64,000 nt of DNA from Isoetes taiwanensis (GCA_021234155.1 JAJEKV010000004.1:18105310-18169309); one strand, 5' to 3'. Shown: positions 23,237 to 35,099, counted from the first letter of the stretch. The notes: a model not told the origin generated them from the letters alone. Program-made: numbers and translations.

Positions 23237-23363
23237 GATGCTGACATACTGCACAGTTATATACATAATCACAAGTACAGCTGAGGTTAATGTCGGACAG
23301 GGGGACATAACTGAGTCCGCGTATCCATTACCTCCCGGAGGTACGATCCCAACAAGCCTACAA

Positions 23364-23506
23364 AGCTCGGCGACACTTCTAAAAAAATTAAAACTGTTGT
23401 ATGTTCTAAATGGCCATCCCAACAAGTTGTGGCTAATATAGAGCTCGGCGACACTTCTAAAAAAATTAAAACTGTTGTATGTTCTAAATGGCCATCCCAA
23501 CAAGTT
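23364..23506 (+). repeat. 78-bp tandem duplication
   Basis: AGCTCGGCGACACTTC begins at 23364 and again at 23442, and the following 60-odd bases are identical. The insert between them carries GTGGCTAATATAG, the phrase found at the edge of the TAGAA microsatellite. Confidence 0.9.
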
Positions 23507-23729
23507 GCTTGCGTGTGTGATATTTTGAAATGGCCATGCCCTATGGGTCTAAAGGTTTAGCAAATATAAAATTGGCCACTTATGGAGTGAGAGTAATAAG
23601 TTGATGTTTTGAACTAGCTATTACCCTTTCATCTGAGATTGCATCCTACTCCAGCGTGGCCGACTATCTTTCAAAAAATATGAATGTGTGGCCAATTGGC
23701 CCGCCGGGACCACTAAAAAATGCCTTGTA

Positions 23730-25568
23730 GGAGACCTGTATTTCATATTTCAAAGTCGTAGGTGCCCCTAGTCATAATGATCTAGGCCATAGGATGGACA
23801 GATCTGACGATTGAGGTAGTCTAGGGTGCACCTCGTTTAGAATATGTAGCACAATAACATGGGTTCCATGGGGATTTGATATGCATGCATGAATCAATAT
23901 CCTTAAGACCATAGACCATACCCCCAATACATTTGAATAACTTATCATTAAAAAGAAAACAAAAATATAGATTCAACAGACAAAATAAACATGCTAGTTT
24001 GTTGGTTGCATTGCTTAAAGCATTTTTATTAAGATATCGAATTCTTTTGGTAGAGGTTCAAGTCAGCTTATCATTAAAAAAAAAAAAAAAAAACATAGAT
24101 TCAACAGACAAAATAAACATGCTAGTTTGTTGGTTGCATTGCTTAAAGCATTCGTATTAAGTTATCGAATTCTTTTGGTAGAGGTTCGAGTGTCCATATA
24201 ACAAATTCTAAAATGTTAAGTGAACTCGTATAGAGATGAGTCCCGGTATTTCATATTCCAAAACCTTAGGAGACATATATTCCATATTTCAAAATCATAG
24301 GTGCCCCCAGTTATAAATGACCATAATCGAAACAACAGGCATCCAGAAGCCCCAACATACGATCTGGGCCATAGGATGGACATATCCGATGATTGAGGTA
24401 GTCCAGGGTGCATCTCGTTTAGTATATGTACCACAATAATATGGGGTTCCAGGGGGATTTGATATGGATGATCTTGAGACCATAGACCATACCCCCCAAA
24501 AAATTGAATAGCTTTTCATTAAAAAGAAAAAAGAAAAAAATAGATTCAACAGACACAATAAGCACACTAATTTGTTGGTTGCATTGATTAAAGCATTCTT
24601 ATTAAGATATCAATTTCTTTTGGTAGAGGTTTGAGTCTCTGTATCTCAAATTCTAAAATGTTAGGTGAGCTCGTATAGAGATGAGTCCTGGTATTTCATA
24701 TTCCAAAACCTTAGGAGACATGTATTCCATATTTTAAAATCATAGGCGCCCCCAGTTATAAATGACCATAATCGAAACAAGAGGCACCCAGAAGCCCCAA
24801 CATACGATCTGATCGAATTCTTTTGGTAGAGGTTCGAGTCTCGGTGTCTCAAATTCTAAAATGCTAGATGAACTCGTATAGAGATGAGTCCCGGTATTTC
24901 ATATTCCAAAACCTTAGGAGACCTGTATTCCATATTTCAAAATCGTAGGCGCCCCTAGTCATAAATGACCATAATCGAAACAAGAGGCACCCAGAAGCCC
25001 AAACATACAATCTGGGCCATAGGATGGATGGATCGACAATTGAGGTAGTCCAAGGTGCACGTCGTTTAGAATATGTAGCACAATAACAGGGGGTTCCAAG
25101 GGGATTTGATATGGATGCATGAATCATTATCCTTGAGACCATAGACCATACCCACAAAACAATTGAATAGTTTATCATTTAAAAAAAAAAATATAGATTC
25201 AACAGACAAACTAAGCATGCTAGTTTGTTGGTTGCATTGGTTAAAGCATTCGTATTAAGATATCGAAGTCTTTTGGTAGAGGTTTGAGTCTCCGTATCTC
25301 AAATTCTAAAATGTTAGATGTTAGGTGAACTCGTATAGAGATGAGTCTCGGTATTTTATATTCCAAAGAGACCTGTATTCCTTCTTTCAAAATTGTAGGC
25401 GCCCCAAATCATAAATGATCAACATACTATCTGGGCCTGGGCCATAGGATGGATAGATCCGACGATTGAGGTATCCAGGGTGCACCTCGTTTAGAATATG
25501 TGGTGAGTATGTTTTGTCACTCTAGCAAATAGGGTATCCAGGGTGCACCTCGTTTAGAATATGTGGCG
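23730..25568 (+). mobile_element. Head-to-tail cluster of SINE-like units
   Basis: Successive partial or complete copies of one unit lie in the same orientation: a headless body and tail at 23730-23965; a head cut after its B box at 23966-24065; a near-complete unit of about 446 bases at 24095-24540; a 3' truncated unit at 24541-24811; a headless unit at 24812-25190; and a 3' truncated unit at 25191-25568. Heads show A-box-like TGGTTGCATTG and B-box-like GAGGTTCGAG about 30 bases apart. Tails are runs of A after TATCATT. No target-site duplications are seen between units. A tRNA-derived SINE that multiplied locally is my inference; a simple tandem repeat is the alternative. Confidence 0.6.
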
Positions 25569-25600
25569 AGTATGTTTTGCCACTCTAGCAAATAGGGATA
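25505..25600 (+). repeat. Tandem duplication of about 63 bp
   Basis: GAGTATGTTTTG-CACTCTAGCAAATAGGG occurs twice, near 25505 and 25568, each after GTGCACCTCGTTTAGAATATGTGG. It overlaps the 3' edge of the last SINE-like unit. Confidence 0.85.
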
Positions 25601-26479
25601 AAGAATATGCAAACATGCCCTCAGAGAAAAAGTAAAAAATATGCAAATACACCCTCGGGGATCGGAGGGCAAGTTTCCATGACCCCCCCCCCAAAAAAAA
25701 AAAAAAAAAAAAAAAAAAACAAAACCCTCATTATTTTTTGTAAGGGAACTAAGGAGCACTAATTGTAGAGGCCGTTATTTTCGTTATTTTGCAAGGATGT
25801 GCTAATTTTAAGGAGTGCTAAATGTAGAGGCTATTATTTTCGGATTTCCAAGTTGTTTGTTTTGCAGCCTAAATTCTCATTCCATGGGGTGGTCATGGCA
25901 GAAGAGGGCTTGCATAGATTATCTATAGAGGATCTCGATGTGCTGGAATGTGTCTAATTGTTAGGTTGATTTGTACTTAAGAAGATGTATATTCATAAAG
26001 CACATATTGACATGCTATGGTCTTGAAAACCATATGTTGAGGTGGTATACTCCCTTAATCAAGGGCCTGAAATTAGCAATTATAGCAATATGTTCTTGTC
26101 CTTTAATTGCATTTCGTTAATAATATGTGCTTGTCCTCCTTTAAATGCATTTCGTTGATATCAAACAACATATCATTTCTAAACCAAACAAGAAGGCACT
26201 CAACAACCACAATCCCCAATAGTGACATATCATAAATATACAAGCAAAAACAACATAGAACAATATTCAGAATGTGTGCTTGCGTATTATAATGATAATA
26301 ATTGCATAAGCATTTCGAGCTATGCTCCCAAAATTGCCCGAGCATAAATAACATTATATTTCCGCGCCATACCTTTACTTTGTAGTAAATAATAATGCAA
26401 TATATAATAGTAACTACAATTCAATACTACAAGCCAAATGCGCCATTGTCCTTCAAATGCAATAATGTATCCATTCTAG
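25601..26479. other. Unassigned DNA downstream of the MADS gene
   Basis: It contains a C-run followed by about 29 A residues at 25682-25720. No coding sequence is recognised. Bases nearest 26479 should include the 3' UTR of the minus-strand MADS gene. Confidence 0.5.
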
Positions 26480-27307
26480 TCAATGCCTTCCACCACCATA
26501 AACTAGATGGTGTAAAGTACCTTGCTCAAAAGGTCTGATATTGAGATGATCATTATAGCCAAGCTGAAAGGGCTTCCCATTATAATCTGCAACAAAGTCA
26601 TATATCATATTTGTGTTTGCCACCAAAGAAATTTGCTCCATTGAACTTTCTTCTTCCATGTTTCCTATCAAAGCATTAGATAGAAAATCTTCAAAATCAG
26701 TTTCAAGACATTTTGATGGGGTAGAGGCAAAAAGATCTTGTAAATCAATGCTCTTATGTTCTTGCGAATAAATATTGCTTGCATTTTGATCAAGAGATAG
26801 AAGTTGGCTTGATGGCCACCATGGTTGGCTTTGGTGGCAACACGAATTACACATTATCGAGGCATCGTTCTTAATATCACGAGTGGATGATGCATCTGAA
26901 ACGACAGAATTTTGGTCTGCAACCATATTTGATGCATCGTTATCAGTACTATATATGCCCTCTGATGGTATGATCATATCCACAGTCTCCTGCACAACCT
27001 CAATCTTTGGAACATATAATAAATTGCACGAATCATCTCCTATTTTGTTATTAGGACCTCCAGACGCAGAAACACTATTTAGATAATATTGAATCATGTC
27101 GTCTAATGAAACACCACCCCCATAACCATAACCATCCGCAATAGACAAGTCACCCGTTTCAGAGACTACAATCAATCCTATTTTTGCATTGCATAAGACA
27201 GATAATTGTTCTGCTTTTCCACTTAATCCTTTCAATCTTTTCTTGAATGTTTCTCTTCTTGCCTTTGTTGTTCGAATATATTCCATGGGTATTTTAGCTC
27301 GGCCCAT
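26480..27307 (-). CDS. Type I MADS-box transcription factor
   Basis: This is a nuclear DNA-binding regulator. The single 275-codon frame starts MGRAKIPMEYI; residues 1-60 form the MADS domain, with KARRETFKKRLKGLSGKAEQ and LSVLCNAKIGLIVVSETGD, the DNA-contacting helix and first strands. There is no K-domain coiled coil and no intron, both typical of type I (M-type) rather than MIKC genes. The motif order resembles the M-gamma/M-beta side, though I cannot place it firmly. The remaining 215 residues are acidic and Ser/Asn-rich and match no domain I know. TATATATA lies at about 27342-27350, 35-45 bases before the ATG, so the leader would be very short. Alternatively, TTTCTGATAG just before GTGCATG could be the acceptor of a 5' UTR intron. 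No stop or frameshift is seen, so it is probably functional. Confidence 0.85.
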   Translation of the reverse strand: MGRAKIPMEYIRTTKARRETFKKRLKGLSGKAEQLSVLCNAKIGLIVVSETGDLSIADGYGYGGGVSLDDMIQYYLNSVSASGGPNNKIGDDSCNLLYVPKIEVVQETVDMIIPSEGIYSTDNDASNMVADQNSVVSDASSTRDIKNDASIMCNSCCHQSQPWWPSSQLLSLDQNASNIYSQEHKSIDLQDLFASTPSKCLETDFEDFLSNALIGNMEEESSMEQISLVANTNMIYDFVADYNGKPFQLGYNDHLNIRPFEQGTLHHLVYGGGRH

Positions 27308-27341
27308 GCACCTATCAGAAAATAGAGTCTACATGTTTAAA

Positions 27342-27350
27342 CTATATATA
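27342..27350 (-). promoter_or_regulatory. Possible TATA box of the MADS gene
   Basis: TATATATAG on the minus strand lies about 35-45 bases upstream of the MADS ATG. The position suits a TATA box with a very short leader, but AT-rich sequence makes chance likely. Confidence 0.35.
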
Positions 27351-27749
27351 CAAATGATCGAATACATTGTTTATCTCAAACATATAAAACGTACAAACAA
27401 AAGCAAAAGGCAAGATATAAAATAAGTGTTACACTGTCTCGCTTTATGTGGTAATATATTCATAATTGTTCTATAACAAAGCTCTAATAAATCTAAATAT
27501 AATCACAAAAACAATCTTTTAATAATTTGCTGAAAACTAAATGCATAAAACCACAAATTGTTTCAATCAAAAGTCTGGATCATTCAGAGCAATTAATGAA
27601 AAGCTCTAGAACATCCTAATTCCGAGGAAGCTTTTGAACAAGCTAATCCTGAGAAATCGGTAATATCTGAAATGATTGAATATATAGTCTGGGCAATACC
27701 TGAAGTGATTGTTGAATGAATAGTCTAGCTGGGCATCAAAGAAGTTGTG

Positions 27750-28080
27750 AGGCTAATGAATGAAAGAAGGGTGCCCTTTTGTTTTAAAAATAACATAATC
27801 CAAAACAGCCTAAAACCCAAAAAAGCTCCATAATAAAAAAGCTCCATATGCAATCCAATAAAAATACATTTAAATTAAATTAGCTCCCTAAGGTCCATAA
27901 TAAAAAAGCTCCATTTAAATTAGCTTTTCTTTTGTTTTAAAAATAACATAATCCAAAACAGCCTAAAACCCAAAAAAACTCCATAATAAAAAAGCTCTAT
28001 ATGCAATCCAAAAAAGCTACATTTAAATTAGCTCCATAATAAAAAAGCTCCATTTAAATTAGCTGCCTGACCACAATTGG
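27750..28080 (+). repeat. AT-rich repeats with AAAAAAGCTCCATAATAA units
   Basis: The phrases TAACATAATCCAAAACAGCC and AAAAAAGCTCCATAATAAAAA recur several times, near 27800-27850 and 27940-28060. A reverse-strand relative (TATTATGGAGTTTTTTTTGG, then TTTTAGGCTG) appears near 43127-43155. It lies upstream of the MADS gene. Confidence 0.7.
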
Positions 28081-28127
28081 CCTCCTATCTGGAAGGCTAG
28101 CCTGAGTGGTTATGGCTTACGCGGTCC

Positions 28128-28319
28128 TTCAAAATTCGATGGCGTTCTGGACGTTCGCCTAGGTTAGAGCAGAAGATGCTCCACAAAGGTATGGATCCAC
28201 GCCTTATGATGCTCCACATAAATAAATCAGGGTTTTGTTAGCTCTATTTATCGTAACTTAATTTCAGCCTTAATTAAGATCATATTCAAGATCATAGTTC
28301 CCGGCATCACAGGATAATT
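28128..28319 (+). repeat. Direct repeat of about 190 bp, copy 1
   Basis: It starts TTCAAAATTCGATGGC, then GGTTAGAGCAGAAGATGCTC, and ends near CATCACAGGATAAT. A diverged copy lies at 28370-28571. The inner phrase AGAAGATGCTCCACAAAGG occurs a third time near 28460. Confidence 0.85.
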
Positions 28320-28369
28320 TGAGTTGGATGTGGCTTAAGCCATTTGATCATGACATAGAGTAGACTGAT

Positions 28370-28571
28370 TTCAAAATTCAATGGCCGTTTTGGACCGTCG
28401 CCTAGGTTAGATCAGAAGATGCTCCACAAAGGTATGGATCGTCGTCTATGATTAGGTCAGAAGATGCTCCACAAAGGCAAATTAGGGTTTTTATAGCTCC
28501 TATTTTTCGTAGCTTTACCCAGCCTTAATTAAGATAATATTCAAGATTAAGTTCCCGCCATCACAGAATAG
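28370..28571 (+). repeat. Direct repeat of about 190 bp, copy 2
   Basis: Diverged second copy of 28128-28319 in the same orientation, with a short internal duplication of the GTCAGAAGATGCTCC phrase. Confidence 0.85.
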
Positions 28572-31500
28572 TGACGTCCTGGCATTTGAGACGTGAGTTA
28601 CTATGCCATGCCATTTGCATTTCGGGTTCTCACTTTGGTATGGACCAACATGTCTATTTGCAAGAGTGTGCTCTGTAATCTGTGCAAGTTGTTGTTTAGA
28701 TGTGGTGGGGTCAGTTCTAGCTGCAAAGGCATGTGCAATGCATTCTTTAGTAAAAACCTCTGCATGATGTGATTAAAAGTTTTATGTGATGAACAGGAGC
28801 CTTTATATGGCAATTATGCAGTGTGTGGCTTTTAATTCATCAACAGAAAGGTATGCCAGTCTGCATGTCTCTTAAGTTGCCGGCTGCCTTCAATGCATCA
28901 AATAAGAAGGGGCGATTTGAACTCAATGCATCAGCATATGGCTATGACTCTTTTACATTAATTATTCGAATTTGAAAGACCAAAACGTCCCCCTTTGCTA
29001 TATGTAGGACAATAATGGTAGTCAATCCACATTTTGATCTACATACCTTGCTGCTGATGTGTTGCAGAACCAAAAATTCTATATGAAAATGCAGCATTCT
29101 GTATCTCTAATGTGGCCACTCCTCGCTCCTTCAGCCTGCCATTTCTTTCCTAGGGTTATCTTGATCAATTATTATCAGCACATAATGTTGCAAACTGGTA
29201 AAGAACGTATATGTGCTGGCACAAGGTCAATTCTTGGTTCGTTTTTGAGGTTATGACTCTGCATATTGCTTTGTAAGCCTCCTATCTTCTCTTGGATTAT
29301 AGGGTCCGTGATTATACTCAGTATAATAGGCTACCTCTGCATAGGCATCCTCAAAACTAGTGGCTAGACATAGGCATCCTCTAAACTAGTGGCTAGGTGG
29401 AGTATTATAGTTTGGCAGCTTTCCAATTCCAGGCAATTGCATCAGAATATATTTGTCATGTTTAGGGCTGTGCATATGCTCAGTATAATAGGATACCTCT
29501 GCATAGGGATCCTCTAAACTGTTGATTAAGCCTTCCCAAGGAGTATGGATGCAATAGAATTGATAATTCTTCTTTGGAACAGTGAACTATCCATTTGGCG
29601 TTATTTAATTTGTTTGTTTGAAATTATTTTCTCGGTTTAGGCTTAGCATGATTTAGCTGAATTATGTTTTGAAAATTAGTTGCTTGTGTCCTTTCAAGAA
29701 AGTCTTGTCGCTTCCAACTTCAAGAAAGTCTCACCCTCACCCTGCCTAACCTGCTGCAGTCTTGTCCGCTAACTTTTTTCGTATTTTGTTTGGTGGGTAA
29801 TGCCTAACTATCTAGTTCTTTCTTATTGTAACTTCTATTTTTAAGATACTTGTTTGAGGATTTCTTATTACGGTTACAGACGATATCGCGTTACGCATAT
29901 GTAGGTTTTTGCAGGCAGCTCAACTGGGTGGAAGGATTATCTCTTAAGGGTCTTTATTCTGGTTCAAATGGAAATTGCTGGAGTTCTACCGTAAGTGCTT
30001 TCTTGTTTATTTACAGGTTATAAATTTCCATAAAAAACTCTATTTTACTGTGTTTCAAAGGCAAGACTGCATGAAGAATCATAGTATTTTAGACAACTTA
30101 TGAAACAAAGCAAACAATTATTAGAACTCCTAAGAACATCCACATCTGCATGAATTTTTGGTGCTTATGACAAGCAGGTTTGTGAATGCATCATATTTTG
30201 CTTGAATGTTTAAGCATGAACGCAAGGGAAGGAATTGTAGATGCATGCTTTCACTTTTAAGCAGAGCATGGCAAATAGATGAAGTTGAGGACTTTTTAAT
30301 AAAATACCAATAAAGCCTGATTTGGTGAGTTGGGCTGAATTCTTGGGGTGTTCTGAGTGTCAGGAGAAAAATGCACCTTAGATCATATGTTTGATGAATT
30401 CTGGGCAGGTAAGAAACAATTCTTATGAATTAGTTGGGAGTTCTATGATAAACAAATAAAAAAAGGATTCAGTCACTTAACAATCATCTTCAGGAAGGCA
30501 AGTTGCTTGCTGCTTATGGAAGTCAGGCTTGTTTCAATAATTAAGATCATGAATGATATTAGGCTGTGCTATTGGTTTAGTGGCTGTGTTTCCAGCTCAA
30601 GGATTATCCAGAAATAAGATTGCATATTCTCTGTGTCTCTAACTGCCGACTATGGCAAATAAGAACCACCTTCCTTTATAGAATCCTTCGTCAAGTATTC
30701 TGTTTGATCTCTCATAATAACCTGGGCATTACAGTTTGATATTTAAATTTTGGGGTGTAAAATCATTTCATGTTTGGGGTGTCAAATCATTTCATGAAGT
30801 CATACAAGAGTCTTGTTGGAGACTTTAATGCTTCTATAGGTCGATCTAGAACTTGAAAGTTTTATTTTAAATAAGCCACTTTTTGAAGGGAAATTTATTT
30901 ACTTCCTAGACAGTGGAAAGAATGTCTTTTGGGGTGTGGGTTTCAATTCTCCAATCCCTTTTTTTAGGTGCCTTACTGCAGCTGTTTAATCTAACCTTCA
31001 CGAACAACATACATGCTAAGTATAAATAATGGTTTTAGACGTCAGCTTTTCATATTTGCTGATTATACCCAATTATAGGTTGTAGAACTCTTGTATTTCA
31101 CTAGGGAACTAGAGGTCTTTTACCTTTGGTAACAGATTAAGAAAATCAAGGAACTGAGTACCTTCTATGTGGTGTAATAGAATCATCTTTTCCACATGAT
31201 TGGCGCCACCTCCACCGGCGCCTTCTTGTATCTTATATCCTAAGATACCATATTGAACTACAGAAGAGAATAAATAAAGTGTTGAAAAAGTATTGAGTCA
31301 ACACGCCAATAGAACTTGACTTGAAAGCTCTAGTATTGCACTTGAGTTGAAAGCTCTAGTATTGTAGCATTTTTAACAATCAGCTCAGCAAAATGTGACT
31401 GAATACAATTGTTGCAAACAATGCTTTGTTGTGATTACTACATCTCGGATCATAACATAAGCACACACTCGTACCATGATGTGGTTTCTAAGATAATAGG

Positions 31501-34180
31501 TTTGAAACACGAGAGTTGTTTTAATGCTAAAAAGTTGACATCATTGTCTGTTGCTCAATGCTAATTTGAAGTTAGTTTGCATGTCAATTGACACCATCTG
31601 TAGGTTGTAGTGGATATAAGTTGGCCTTGTTTGGCTATCTTGCAATATTGGCCTTAGTTGGTCTTGATTATCTTGCAATATTGGCCTTACTTGGTCTTGT
31701 TCAACAAGATATGCTTGTGTGTTTTTATCGGTATCCTTGAACCCCCGAACCCCCGAAAAAAGGACTAGCAAAAAGGTGCAGCAAAAGGCTTGGGCAATTT
31801 TAAGCTTGAATTCACCATATAAAATGGAAAGGTAGTCACATCCATTAGATATAGTTTTATTAAGCTTTTGGAATAGAATTGAATTAACTAATATGATAAC
31901 AAAATGTACTGAGGTCATGAACGTGTGAAAACAATGCAGAGTGTTAGCTTTATAGAGCATTGTTTTAAAAGCATAGCGGAGCATATATTGGTGACAACGA
32001 GGTGAGTTAAATGTTCAAAATAAATGAAAGCACAAGGATTTGAACCTGTGCGCGTAACTATCAAGTCTAATATGCGGCCACAGTATAATAAACAATGCTC
32101 AACAGTTGCCTAGAATCCACAGATTCTAAGTGTGCATTTGCTGCAAACAATCTGGCCACTCGACAGCAAACGCTCCAGTGATTTGTAAGGTACGCATCTT
32201 TGCCAAAATGTAGGCAAGAAGGCCTATTCATGAAGAACTAAAAATAGGGTTGAGGACGGATGATTATTGATAGCTAGAGTTGTGAGGAGGCTAACAAAAA
32301 GACAGGCGAGAGAGATGGCAACACTTGGTTTATTTTCTATCAAACTTAATGGAAAGGGAAAAGTTCATTCCTTCTCAAATATGACCCAATGGAATTGATA
32401 TTTGGTTAAGTTCAGTGGCTGAACCACAAAGGATAGTATTTGCTAAATAAACTATAGTTGGTTAAAGGAAGAAAATGAGAGCAATATGCCAGCATATGAA
32501 AGCTAAGGAATTTTCTTGCCAATATAAAGAACACACTGTAGGCTTCAACATGACACTCTCATTGCCATGGCCTAATCTCAACCTTGAACGCTACTATGGT
32601 TAGCACTATCAGAAAATTTCTGCCTGCAAAGAATTACAGATTGGAATACGAAACATAGTAGGTGTTAAGTATTCTTTGTCTTAGACAAAATAAAATGGAA
32701 AATAAAACACATCCAGGATAGGACCATCCAATGTAGGTTTCTTCTCTCTTGCTTTGAATAGTTCATAGCCAACTAACTCAAGAATCACGCCTTAAAAATA
32801 GTGTAACTTGATGCCTTTAAAAGCTTGTAGAGGTATCTCTATAAGTGCATGAGGTACTACTAATCTTGCTGCCTTTTGCATGCCTCTGTTAATGGTGCTT
32901 AAACTCAAACACTGAGACCGTGTAAAATAGCTGTGAATCTCTTGGAAAACATGCATTTGCAACATAATGGAGGAAGAACAATGGGATGGTAGAGGATAGT
33001 GGAGAAAGCCTTAAAAGAGCAGTGAGATAGTGAGGAAAATTCAACACTGCAGCTAGGGTGGGAAATGGACAAGGGGCCAAAAACTATTGCTCTCAGACTA
33101 TCCCGAAAAGCCATGCCAGATTTGAAAAGAAAAGGGACTGGCAGGAAAACATAATATTAAGAGCATCATAACACACTTATGAGAAACCCTGGAGTCTCTA
33201 TCCAAGGACTACGGCGGCGGTTGGAAGGCCATAAATTTCCAAAAGGAAACATAAAAATACAGAAATACACATAATAATGAGATCCAAAAGGAGCATAGAT
33301 TGCCACAATAAATAAGGTACTATAAGCTGATCTATCACCATTTCTTTTGTTACAAGGGCTATAACCTGTTATCTTCAGCAAAAGATGACAAATTTCATAC
33401 TTCAAATGGAATGCAAAATGCTCAAACATGTTCCAAGCCATGCCTATGGATTTAATGTAGTAAGTTAGAATATGTGTCAATCATGATTGATAGCTGTTGC
33501 AGAGAGTAAAGAAGCAAAATGAGTTGGTGGTTTTAAAGAAATAAAGACAAAAGAGCTCATTTGATGCTGAAGGGCTCTACGAATGCCAGTTTTTTATAGC
33601 CATTTTTCTACTATAAAGGGCAGTATCAGAGCACAAAATGAAGGACCTTTATGGAAACACATACCTATCCAGCATCAAAGGATTCCTGCACCACTTTGTC
33701 TTGGGAAAAAATTGTTGCTCTAAGAATCAGGCTGTCTGTTATCAAAATTTCTTGCTTATGTAGAGTGTTTCTATCATGCACCATGCATTGTCACTTTCAA
33801 GACTCAAATCGGCCAAAAATATATTGACTAACTCCTTCCCACTATTGCACTTATCCATTTTTGGTTTGAACAGAATGAGCACGAAACATTAATATGAGAC
33901 TGTTTACAGCTAAAGACAACATTCAAACACAAAGAAGATCTATACAAAGATTATTGAAAAAGCCCATTAACTTACCCCAATACTATGGACTACTATGGAT
34001 ATGCATGTAAATCAGTGGCAATGGAAATCCGTGGTAAAAGCCATAGCAAGGAAAACACAGAGACAAATATGGATAGGTGAATTTGGCAAGTTGCACAGTA
34101 TGGAAACGCATTTTGGGGTCAGGGCGACGTTGAAACTTAGCCTACCTACTAGTAGTTAAACAAAAGAGAAGAGGACAACA
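28572..34180. other. Gene-poor intergenic region
   Basis: No exon chain or protein family was recognised over about 5.6 kb. Small local repeats are visible: CAGTATAATAGG-TACCTCTGCATAGG near 29320 and 29485, and ATCTTGCAATATTGGCCTTA near 31640 and 31670. A tRNA-like B box on the minus strand near 32036-32046 is described among the findings. A noncoding RNA or distant exons of an unrecognised gene cannot be excluded. Confidence 0.45.
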
Positions 34181-34295
34181 CTTCTAGTATTATATGACAC
34201 TTGACACAACCATAATAGCACTTCTAGTATTATATAATACATGACACAACCATGATATATATGGCAACAAGGAGTATATGACACATGACAATGAC
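34175..34295 (+). repeat. Minisatellite related to the 42.2 kb array
   Basis: Two diverged units contain CACTTCTAGTATTATAT(G/A)A-ACA, ACACAACCAT and TATATGACACATGACAATGAC. The same phrases make the 60-bp array at 42228-42425. Confidence 0.75.
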
Positions 34296-34793
34296 GAGAA
34301 ATGGGATTCGCGCTTACCAAGAGTTAAAGATGGGAGATGGTAGAGAGTATTCACCATGAAGAGACAATGTTTGCTTATCAAGGGTGCATCGCAGCTTATG
34401 ACCTGACATCGCTAGAACAAAGCCAATGAATATCAGAGAAAGAAAGAAACAGAGATCTTTTAAAAACCATTGGTAGTTATTACTGAAATTGCATTGTGGT
34501 TACTATTACTAAAAGATGATTAGGGAAAAATGAGTTTTCAGAAGATCTCAACTTTTTTTGGCGTCCAAAAATTCAAAAGCCTTATGTCTACAATCACATT
34601 GGAAAAAACAAAAAGTTTTTCCTTGCCAGAACAAAGCCAATAATTATAGTCGTTAGATCATTAGATATGCCTAGAATATGTTCAAGATGCCCAAAGCCCA
34701 CCCTCTCTCTACGAATTGCCTTTTAATAGGGAGCAATCCAACAATCCCCTTGTGTGTGTTTTCATCCATTCCTTCATACTCGGCGCTGCTATC

Positions 34794-35099
34794 GGCTCCC
34801 CTAACTGACTAGAGCAACCAGGAGGATTCACTTGGGTGAATCCTCCGAGCCATAGGAGGATTCGCTTGAGTGAATCCTGAGGATTCTCTTAAGGGAATCC
34901 TCCAATCAAATCACCCTAAAAGCTCTCCAGCGGGCCTATAAAGTGCAATCAAAGCATGTAGCAAGCCTATAAACTGACACCTGCCATTAGGAGGATTCGC
35001 TTGAGTGAATCCTCCAAGCCAAGGAGGATTCGCTTGTGTGAATGTTGAGTATTCGCTTGAGTGAATCCTCCTTGGCTGCTATAGTCAATTTAGGGAGCC
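34794..35099. mobile_element. MITE, about 306 bp, with six internal palindromes
   Basis: The ends are inverted repeats of about 27 bases: the left begins GGCTCCCCTAACTGACTAGA and the reverse complement of the right begins GGCTCCCTAAATTGACTATA. The match may extend outward (TATC left, TATT right). No coding sequence is present, as expected for a MITE moved by another element's transposase. Inside are six copies of a palindrome with arms GGAGGATTC and GAATCCTCC around an 8-base loop, at about 34821, 34855, 34879, 34990, 35023 and 35046. A short target duplication such as TA is possible but not proven. It lies about 580 bases upstream of the EF-hand gene start codon. Confidence 0.75.

Noticed and set aside
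22945-23247. 100-codon minus-strand frame with repeated FYSIL
   Set aside because: Translation of the TAGAA microsatellite.
24216-25178. Several 60-100 codon minus-strand frames sharing CLLRFWNMKYRDSSLYE-like peptides
   Set aside because: They repeat because the underlying SINE-like units repeat. They lie antisense to the tRNA-like promoter and lack start and family support.
31541-31984. 147-codon minus-strand frame with repeated PILQD segments
   Set aside because: The repeated peptide reflects a local DNA repeat near 31640-31690. There is no recognisable domain and the composition is like the surrounding intergenic DNA.
34820-35072. CRISPR-like appearance of regularly repeated palindromes
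   Set aside because: Spacing is irregular, the copies lie inside the inverted ends of a MITE, and the DNA is a plant nuclear genome without cas genes.
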